A stretch of 12,564 bases of DNA from Chitinophagaceae bacterium (lineage in GTDB: Bacteria; Bacteroidota; Bacteroidia; Chitinophagales; Chitinophagaceae), in contig CANFLJ010000019.1 of the NCBI GenBank assembly GCA_947447815.1, positions 1 to 12,564 on the forward strand. The letters are read 5' to 3'. Shown here piece after piece: positions 1 to 7,200 of the stretch; position 1 is the first letter of the stretch; the number at the start of each line of letters is the position of its first letter. The translations under genes and the position numbers were made by a program. The notes beneath the pieces were generated by a model. That model saw nothing but the letters and a program-made list of their open reading frames with translations, made no database searches and had not been told where the DNA came from.

Positions 1-928
1 AGCTGTTAACAGGCTTAGGAAGGTTATTCAGATCGGAGGTATTGATATCATAGCTCAATCCAAAAGAATAGTTCTTGTAATAGATTCCTGCAAAAGCATT
101 GATAGCATCCTGTACACGGTAGTTAGCCCCTAATAAGAAGCTGGTGTTTTCGTTGGCTTTCATCTCGGCATGTACCCCCGGCACTGCTTCGTAAGCATTG
201 CCCTGCAACATATAAATGAAGTTGGGGTAGAACATCAAGGTAGGGGAAGCTACAATCCTAGCACCCACATGGAAGGTAGTACGCAGCGGTAGTTGTCCTC
301 CATCAGCTGTGAAGTTATCCTTAGGCTGGGTAACATGTGCAAAAGAAAGTCCTCCATACACATTTACTTTCTGGTAAGGAGTAGCATCAAAGTAAGCTAC
401 ACCTGCCCCTACATCAAACAAAGTCTGAGAAAGGTTTTGGATGTAACTGAAGGCAGTACTGCTCTGACTTGGATTGAAGCCCATAGCAGGATTATACTGA
501 TCACCAAATTGTAATTTACTTCTATCGAAGTTCTTGGTAAGGATACCTAATTGCAATCCTAGGCTAAGATGTTGATTACCATCTTTACCAAAACGAACAT
601 TGTTGTTGGCTACATTTACGTGCACGTTGGTATTGTTATATCCACCACTACCTGCGGTCTGGTTTAGTAAATTGATACCCAGTCCCCAGTTGTTATCAAA
701 CAACATATCGCCCGATACTCCCACGGTAGAAAATGGGTTGCTGATCTGGCTCCACTGATTGCGGTAGATAGCCGTACCACGAACATCCCCTTCGCTGATT
801 ACCCCTGTTAAGGCAGGGTTCAGGAATAAAGGGTACATATAATACTGTGTAAAGTGAGGATCCACCTGTGCCTTTGCAGGTGCAATCATCCATAACCAGC
901 AGGCTGCTATAAATAATATCTTCTTCAT
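1..928 (-). CDS. PorP/SprF family type IX secretion outer-membrane protein (3' end outside window)
   Basis: The frame is open from an ATG at 928 to the left edge, giving 309 codons without a stop. The protein starts with a signal peptide (MKKILFIAACWLWMIAPAKA, cleavage before Gln21). It continues with the hallmark of PorP/SprF proteins: DPHFTQYYMYPLFLNPALTG, then AIYRNQW, an SGDM/LGINLLN segment, and a near-terminal FGLSYDINTSDL stretch. Family members are mostly about 300-340 residues, so only the last strand or so is probably missing. They are predicted outer-membrane beta-barrels; PorP is needed for T9SS in Porphyromonas, and SprF-like proteins are needed to export partner cargo with type B C-terminal domains. 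The gene begins 20 nt after the stop of a type B cargo gene, fitting a co-transcribed cargo-helper pair. GC looks higher (roughly 44% in lines sampled by eye) than in the cargo genes. Family call is firm; partner assignment is inferred. Confidence 0.93.
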   Translation of the reverse strand, partial: MKKILFIAACWLWMIAPAKAQVDPHFTQYYMYPLFLNPALTGVISEGDVRGTAIYRNQWSQISNPFSTVGVSGDMLFDNNWGLGINLLNQTAGSGGYNNTNVHVNVANNNVRFGKDGNQHLSLGLQLGILTKNFDRSKLQFGDQYNPAMGFNPSQSSTAFSYIQNLSQTLFDVGAGVAYFDATPYQKVNVYGGLSFAHVTQPKDNFTADGGQLPLRTTFHVGARIVASPTLMFYPNFIYMLQGNAYEAVPGVHAEMKANENTSFLLGANYRVQDAINAFAGIYYKNYSFGLSYDINTSDLNNLPKPVNS

Positions 929-937
929 ATCGTTGTA

Positions 938-945
938 GTTTATCT
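938..945 (-). promoter_or_regulatory. AGATAAAC leader element 9 nt before the PorP/SprF start
   Basis: The 8-mer AGATAAAC (minus strand) sits exactly 9 nt upstream of the ATG at 928. The identical 8-mer at the identical distance precedes the ATG of the small gene at 11707. Neither start has a convincing Shine-Dalgarno site. It may be a shared translation-initiation or leader feature, or coincidence from A-rich leaders. Confidence 0.3.
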
Positions 946-948
946 GGT

Positions 949-3939
949 TTATCTAATCAGGTTTATTGAACCCGATTTAGTCTCGGTCTTGTTGTTAAGG
1001 TAAGTAATCTTCACGGTGTAAACGTATACTCCGGTAGGCTGCATCTGACCACTGTAAGTACCATCCCAGCCTTTTCCTCCAACAGACTTCGCATCTTCAG
1101 AATGAAATATTGTTTGACCCCATTGATTATACACATTCATAACTGCAGACTTCACTGAGGAACCATACACTAGCAAGGTATTGATACGAGGATCACTAGT
1201 ATTAGAAGGGACTATAGCATTAGGTATGTAGGCTATATTTTTTGAAATAACATTAATATATTCAGAATCTGTGTAGCTACAATTATTGGCTGAAAGTCCA
1301 ACTACTTTTATCCAAAAAGAAGAATCAGATATAATAATAGCCTGATTATTAGCTAATCCAGAAGGTTGCCATTTACTACTGCTAATAGGAGTTGCAGAAT
1401 TTAACTGAGCAGTCAGATTAGTTCCACTAATGATAGGATTTAATGAACTCACAAGAGGATTAGTAGTAATTGTAAAATGGAAATCATCTACTGTTAATAT
1501 GAGTGTTGCAATACTATCGCATCCCACTGAGTTTATGAATTTAGCATTATACGATCCTGCTACGTTATATGAATTTCCATTCCACAAATATGGCAATGCA
1601 TCATTACAAATTGTAACAGTATAAGTAGAAGTGCTAGAGGATTTCACAGACAACAGCAAGGTAGCTGCACTGTCACAACCCACTGCATTGTTTAGATGTA
1701 CTAAATAGGTACCAGCTGAATTATAACTATTTCCATTCCATAAATATGGCAATGCAGATGGACAAACACTTATATTAGTGGTAGATAAACTACTATGTTT
1801 GATTGACAAAATTAAGGTAGCAGCACTATCGCAACCAGCAGCATTACTTAGATGCACTGAATAGGTACCAGCTGAATTATAACTATTCCCATTCCAGCTG
1901 AATGGTAATGCAGATGGACAAATACTTATATTAGTTGTAGAAGAACTTGTAGGTTTGATTGACAAAACTAATGTAGCTGAGCTATCGCAACCAGCAGCAT
2001 TAATTAGATGCACAGAATAGGTGCCAGCTGAATTATATGAATTGCCGTTCCAAATGTATGGAATTGCAGATGGACAAATACTAGTATTGGTTGTTGATGT
2101 AGTAGGAGTATAAAGCGAAAGAACCAGAGTAGCGACACTATCACATCCTTCAGCATTTGTTAGATGAACCATATAACTGCCTGCAGCATTGTAACTATTC
2201 CCGTTCCAACTATAAGGAAGAACTGAAGAACAAACAGACTTATTAGTTGTAGAAGTTGATGTAGATTTTACATTAACATTTATAGAAACAGAATCTGTAC
2301 AACCTTTTGAAGAAGTAACAATATATCTAACTATAGCATTACCTGGAGCATTGCCTGTTACAATTCCATTATTATCTATAGAAGTAATTAAAGCATTGGT
2401 ATTAACCCATATTCCTCCAGTTGTATTTTCAGTCAATTGTGTTGTGAGTCCTTTACAGACATTTGGATTACCCCCAATAGGCTTAATAACAGGAAGAGAA
2501 TCTATAACAAAAGAAAAAAACGCTGTATCCTTACAACCATTGGAACTAATTCTAGTATAAATTGCTGTATCCTTCCCTCCTATTAAAGCTGTAATTAATC
2601 CATTAATACTTATTGATGCCAGTGCACTATTTGTTATACCCCAATTGCCATTTAAAGAAGTATCTGACAAGGATATTGACTTACCGACACAAACGCTATT
2701 ACTACCCGTTATAGCTCCAATTGGTGACAATACTTTTACCGACAATTTAGTCCGCTTACTTTCACATCCGCTTAAATTAACTGATTCTACATAAAATGCA
2801 GTATCTCCAGTTATTGGAGGAGAGGAATAAGGATTACCTGTCCCTAAATAAACACCTCCAGTTGAAGCAGAATACCATTGATAAGTAAGACCAGTTTGTG
2901 GATTGTTAACCAAAAGTGACACAGAACCACTACAAGCAGTAATTGGAGAAGTTACGATAGGCAACACAGGGCTAACACCTAATGTAATGGTATCTATAAC
3001 CATTTGACTTGTACAACCTGCTGAGTTTACCGCCTGAACATAATAATAAGTTGTTGCAAATACAATAGGACTATAGCTAGTACCACTGGTAAGTAAGGTT
3101 GTTCCCAATGGTGAATTATACCAATTGTAAGTCAACCCAACCTGAGGATTCAAAACGGTCAATGTAGTTAGACCAGCTTTACAAACGGTATCTTTATTTA
3201 AAATCGGAGCAATAATTGATGAAGTACTTACACCAGAAACTGCAAAAATAAACGCGCGAGTTACTTTAGAAACAACTGTTGATGATACGTTCTTAAAGCT
3301 AATAGATTGTAAAGTTTTAGCACAAGGAAGCGTATAGTCGAACGAGAATATAACAGGTTTCGAGTTTGAAGCATCAGAATAGCTTATAGGAGAATTTGAC
3401 CTTCTTAATCTACCATAGGATTGCAGAATAGAAGTACCTGTTCCTGTACACCAATCTGGTATAAAAACATTTGAAGCAGTCTGTGAAGTTCCATCTGTAA
3501 AATTAAATATAATATTAATTGTCGCACTATTTTCTGTTGCCAACGCTGCAATACTAATATTAGTATAATTTGTTGGAGTAGATAATAGTAGGGTTTCAGT
3601 ATTGCTTGTATAAATATTCAATACATTATTATCGGTAAATGATTCTAACTGATACGTTTTGGTACCTGAAATTATTTGGCCGTTATTAGGCAACCCAAAA
3701 GTAGACGGTACAAAACCATTTGCTGATGCAAATTGATTAGAACAAATTACATGATCGGATTGATCCATAGAATCACTTGTTACAGAAAGAGAACTGTTTC
3801 CAGTACCCTCGGCAATTATGTCCATATTAAATCCTTTCACTTGAACCGGTATATATGTTTGCCCATAAGACCTACTTAACACTAAAAAAAACACCCAAAC
3901 TAAAACAAGGCACTTAAATGAATAACTACTTTTTTTCAT
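949..3939 (-). CDS. Large secreted repeat protein with Ig-like modules and type B T9SS (gliding-motility-associated) C-terminal domain
   Basis: The 996-residue product is probably a cell-surface adhesin or filament. The start at 3939 gives a signal peptide (MKKSS, then a hydrophobic core, cleavage near SYG-Q27). Modules seen: residues 27-240, a beta-rich N-terminal domain with GFNMD, AEGTGNS, GLPNNG and PDW motifs, closely matching the N-terminus of the neighbouring 1603-residue protein; 245-403, two Ig-like modules with NWY/QWY cores and paired Cys; 407-558, two Big_2-like repeats (VCVGK...GCKDT type); 559-818, five exact 52-residue repeats; 819-900, another Ig-like module; 904-996, a CHU_C type B sorting domain (IPNA..., WGQTIF, GWDGTYSG, GVYVYTV, final LIR). 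The usual FTPNGDGIND segment is altered to a PSNTSDPRIN version and NRWG to NQWG. It is followed after 20 nt by PorP/SprF, the likely export helper. No enzymatic motif is seen; ligand unknown. Confidence 0.93.
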   Translation of the reverse strand: MKKSSYSFKCLVLVWVFFLVLSRSYGQTYIPVQVKGFNMDIIAEGTGNSSLSVTSDSMDQSDHVICSNQFASANGFVPSTFGLPNNGQIISGTKTYQLESFTDNNVLNIYTSNTETLLLSTPTNYTNISIAALATENSATINIIFNFTDGTSQTASNVFIPDWCTGTGTSILQSYGRLRRSNSPISYSDASNSKPVIFSFDYTLPCAKTLQSISFKNVSSTVVSKVTRAFIFAVSGVSTSSIIAPILNKDTVCKAGLTTLTVLNPQVGLTYNWYNSPLGTTLLTSGTSYSPIVFATTYYYVQAVNSAGCTSQMVIDTITLGVSPVLPIVTSPITACSGSVSLLVNNPQTGLTYQWYSASTGGVYLGTGNPYSSPPITGDTAFYVESVNLSGCESKRTKLSVKVLSPIGAITGSNSVCVGKSISLSDTSLNGNWGITNSALASISINGLITALIGGKDTAIYTRISSNGCKDTAFFSFVIDSLPVIKPIGGNPNVCKGLTTQLTENTTGGIWVNTNALITSIDNNGIVTGNAPGNAIVRYIVTSSKGCTDSVSINVNVKSTSTSTTNKSVCSSVLPYSWNGNSYNAAGSYMVHLTNAEGCDSVATLVLSLYTPTTSTTNTSICPSAIPYIWNGNSYNSAGTYSVHLINAAGCDSSATLVLSIKPTSSSTTNISICPSALPFSWNGNSYNSAGTYSVHLSNAAGCDSAATLILSIKHSSLSTTNISVCPSALPYLWNGNSYNSAGTYLVHLNNAVGCDSAATLLLSVKSSSTSTYTVTICNDALPYLWNGNSYNVAGSYNAKFINSVGCDSIATLILTVDDFHFTITTNPLVSSLNPIISGTNLTAQLNSATPISSSKWQPSGLANNQAIIISDSSFWIKVVGLSANNCSYTDSEYINVISKNIAYIPNAIVPSNTSDPRINTLLVYGSSVKSAVMNVYNQWGQTIFHSEDAKSVGGKGWDGTYSGQMQPTGVYVYTVKITYLNNKTETKSGSINLIR
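1486..2265 (-). repeat. Five tandem 156-bp (52-residue) coding repeats
   Basis: Residues 559-818 of the 996-residue protein consist of five units of exactly 52 residues: the first Cys of each unit falls at 570, 622, 674, 726 and 778. Consensus: S-T-T-N-x-S-x-C-P-S-A-L-P-Y, then WNGNSYNSAG, T-Y-x-V-H-L, NAAGCDS, A-T-L-x-L-S-(I/V)-K. Each unit has two Cys (SxC and GCDS). DNA spacing is also exact, e.g. the CCAGCTGAATTAT block recurs at 1712, 1868 and 2024 on the plus strand. The three central units are nearly identical while the outer two are more divergent. Such WNG/GCDS repeats are frequent in Bacteroidota surface proteins; I do not recall an assigned function. Confidence 0.95.
2266..2721 (-). 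repeat. Two Big_2-like Ig repeats, homologous to the array in the neighbouring gene
   Basis: Residues 407-484 and 485-558 of the 996-residue protein follow the pattern ITGxNxVCxGK, L, GG/GxW, I-x-x-x-G-x-(V/I)-T, GKDT or GNAI, Y, GC(K/T)D(T/S). This is the roughly 77-residue unit repeated eleven times in the protein at 4297-9108, here present only twice. Confidence 0.8.
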
Positions 3940-3970
3940 AATATTTTATCAAGTTAATTAATAAATGTCA

Positions 3971-4003
3971 CCAATGTATTCAATATTATATTTTGATACC
4001 AAA
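3971..4003 (-). promoter_or_regulatory. Possible Bacteroidota-type promoter for the 996-residue gene
   Basis: On the minus strand, TTTG (4003-4000), a 21-nt spacer and TACATTGG (3978-3971) resemble the Bacteroidota housekeeping consensus TTTG / TAnnTTTG with one mismatch in the -7 box. The -7 box ends about 31 nt before the ATG at 3939. In such AT-rich DNA this can occur by chance. Confidence 0.25.
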
Positions 4004-4179
4004 ATCTTTATCCAATTTTATATCTAATAAATATCTAATTACAATATCAATTAATAACATCAAATCAAAATTTAATACCTATTAAGACGACAAGAATAAA
4101 TTCATAACGTATCCAATTATATAATTTAAAGAGATATGTAAATATCAGATATAACTAAGAACCTTAAGGCTCAACTTTC

Positions 4180-4209
4180 TACTTTTATAATATTTATTAT
4201 TAAAAAGTA
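4180..4209 (-). terminator. Weak AT-rich hairpin downstream of the 1603-residue gene
   Basis: TACTTTT (4180-4186) pairs with AAAAGTA (4203-4209), extended by ATAAT/ATTAT (4187-4191 with 4196-4200) across a 2-nt bulge, leaving a 4-nt loop. It lies about 90-115 nt after the stop at 4297. It has only one G-C pair, so it is a poor terminator candidate on its own. Confidence 0.2.
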
Positions 4210-4296
4210 TATGAGTAATAAAGCTCAATAATTAAGATTAAATACTTAATGCAAAATTTAAACTTACTGAAATAAATGAATAAATCTATTCGCTTT

Positions 4297-7200
4297 TTAT
4301 CTAAGGACTGTCACAGAACCACTTAATTTATTAGCACCATTACCTGGATCAATAATATAATAATAAACACCAATTGGTAATTTCTTTCCATCGTAAGTTC
4401 CATCCCAAGATTTTGCATATCCAAATGAATTATACACAAGTTGACCATACCGATTAAATACTTTGACTGTAAGTCCAGGATACTTTACTAAATTAGTTAT
4501 ATCCCAAGTATCGTGCACACCATCTCCATTTGGACTAAATACATTTGGTATACCAATCGTATTTAGTACTATAACTTTTATGCTACTACTATTAGCGCAT
4601 CCATTTTTACCTGTAACTGTCAAAGTAAAAGTTGCATCATTTAATGGTGTACATGTAGGGTTTAGTATATATGGATTGTTTAGGAATGAAGAAGGAGTCC
4701 ATGAATAACTTAAACTATCACCAGTCACAGTTGGACTTAATAAAGTTGAATCCCCGTGCAAAACATATTTATCTATCCCTGCATCGACAGTTGGGTATGG
4801 ATCAACAATAATATGAGTTTGGCTATTGTTAGTACTTATACAACCAAAACCATCTATCACTGCATGATTAACCCAATAGTCAGTTGCGTTGGAATAAATG
4901 TAACTCAGGGAGAATGATGTATCAATCGTTCCATCTCCCAAGTACCAAATCGATTTCACAATAGGTTGTGGGCTATTATCAATAAACTGAACAGGATTAT
5001 TTAAACATACTTCCCCAGAAGTAGGGGTAATTCCAAATGCTGCGATTGGTTGAGTATGAATAATAGAACTTAACATAGTAATAGTAGTATCTGTAGAACA
5101 TCCATCTGCTTCTACAGAAAGTTTTATGTCATAAGAAGGCTGTTTAATGGGTATTTTAAACTGATGCACGGGATTAATCGCAATGGAATTTGAAAGATCA
5201 TTTGGATCATTAAAATTCCATAAATAACTAACTACTTGTGCTCCTAAAGGAATAATTGAAGAATTTACAAATTGTCCTTTGCCTTCCGGTAAGCAAATAC
5301 TATTAGGAAGAATAAAGTTTGCTTTAGGAAATGCCTTGACAGTGAATTGGATTGAAGTAGAATCAATACACCCATTTAAGTCAGTAACTGTATATTTAAT
5401 AGTTGTATAACCAATAGCGTTTCCTGTTACTGACCCTCCATTAACAGAAGCGATAATGGGATTATTGCTTGCCCATACACCTGGAGATGAAGAAGTATTA
5501 TTGAGAAATAAACTTTTACCTACACAAACTGAACTCCCTCCAATAATAGAAGGGATTATCGGTAAAGGATTTATTGTGAATGGTTTAATTACCTGATTTG
5601 TGCAACCTATTGCATTGTTGACAGTATAGGTTATATTTGTATTTCCTGCTATTATTCCAATTACTTTTCCAGCAGTATCAATATTAGCAATCGAAGGATT
5701 TGAACTAGACCAATAACCTCCTTTAGTTGAGTCTTGCATAGTTGTATTTGAACCTATACAGATAGAATTAAGTCCTTGAATTGGAGCAATTGAAGGAGAA
5801 ATTATTGTGATTGTTTTTGCAACAGAATCGGCACACCCATTAATATCAGTCACGATATATCTTATCGTCAAATTGCCTCCATTTATTCCGTTTAGTAAGC
5901 CTATATTATTAATGGTGGCAAGGTTAGCATTAGTACTAAACCAAATTCCACCCGAAGTTGAATCTGACAAAACAATTGATTTACTAATACATACTGAATC
6001 TGCTCCTTTAATAGATGATAATACAGGCAATTGATTTACAGATAGAACAGTAAACACAGAATCGACACAACCATTGAATACTATATAACGAATTGTATCT
6101 TTTCCTACACTAATTCCAGTGAAGTTTCCATTTCCATTATCAGAAGCTATCAATGGGTTGGTATTGACCCATACTCCACCAGCAGTTGCTTCTAGCAATG
6201 AGGTTGATTTACCGATACAAAATGAATTAGTTCCTGTGATTGGAGAAATTACTGGCAATGCATTTACAATAACAGGGAAATTTACTGAATCTGAACAACC
6301 CATATTATTTGTTACTATATATTTTATGGTATCTACACCAACTTTTATTCCCGTTAATATCCCTAAAGCATTAAACCCAGCAATTGAAGGATATTGATTA
6401 ACCCAAATACCACCAGCAGTGGTTGCACTTAATGTGGTTTTACTACCAGCACATAGAACATTATTACCTGTAATTGGAGCAACAATTGGAATAGGATTAA
6501 CTGTCATTTTAAAGTATACTGAATCCGAACATCCATTTGAATTTATAACAACATATTTAATAGTATCTATACCAATATTTAAGGCTTGAACTACACCGGA
6601 ACTTATCGTTGCAATATTTATATTACAACTATACCAAATTCCATTAGGAGTTGATTCCGTTAATGTTGTAGTTTTTCCTACACAAATAGAGCTATTACCC
6701 GTAATGGAAGAAATTTGAGGGATTGCACTTACAGTGATTACATATTTTGCAGAATCACTGCATCCTCCTGGAATAACAATTTTATAGCGAATAGTATCTA
6801 CACCAGCTAAAATTCCTTTAACAACTCCATTTACAACTGTAGATATATTTGCAAAATCATTTGTCCAAACACCTCCTGTTGAAGTTTCTATTAATGATAT
6901 ATTTTTCCCAACACAAATTTGATTAGGGCCTGTTATGGGAGCTGCTATTGGTTGAGCTTTAACTGTAAAAGGATGAATTAATGAATCGACACAACCATTT
7001 ACGTTTGTTACAATGTATTTAATTGAATCTATCCCAGGCGAAACTGCAGTTACAGTTCCTAAACTATTTATTGTTGCGATATTTATATTAGCACTAACCC
7101 ATTGACCACCAAGAGTAGTAGCTGTCAATATAGTTTGTTTCCCAGAACAAAGAATACTATCTCCATCAATCTTCCCAATTACAGGCAATGAATTTACGTT

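Larger units (their letters stand above)
3940..4296. other. 357-nt AT-rich intergenic region between the two large paralogues
   Basis: This is the only long non-coding stretch in the window and is strikingly AT-rich. No ORF with a credible start, tRNA or riboswitch was recognised. It must hold the 3' end of the 1603-residue gene's transcript and probably a promoter for the 996-residue gene, since all other gaps except the one at 11361-11464 are 32 nt or less. A weak AT hairpin (4180-4209) and a weak promoter match (3971-4003) are listed separately. A small palindrome CCTTAAGG (4162-4169) and a direct GCTCAA repeat (4169 and 4222) were also seen, with no assigned meaning. Confidence 0.6.

Noticed and set aside
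696..893. Minus-strand 65-codon open frame inside the PorP/SprF region
   Set aside because: It overlaps the real PorP/SprF frame in another phase; the family motifs are in the frame starting at 928.
1486..2265. Regular 156-bp direct repeats as a possible CRISPR or non-coding satellite array
   Set aside because: Units are far too long, have no distinct spacers, keep frame exactly and encode a conserved 52-residue domain.
4251..4260. GCAAAATTTA as a reverse-strand TAnnTTTG promoter box
   Set aside because: The spacing of the TA to the TTTG does not fit the consensus, and it lies over 300 nt from the next start.
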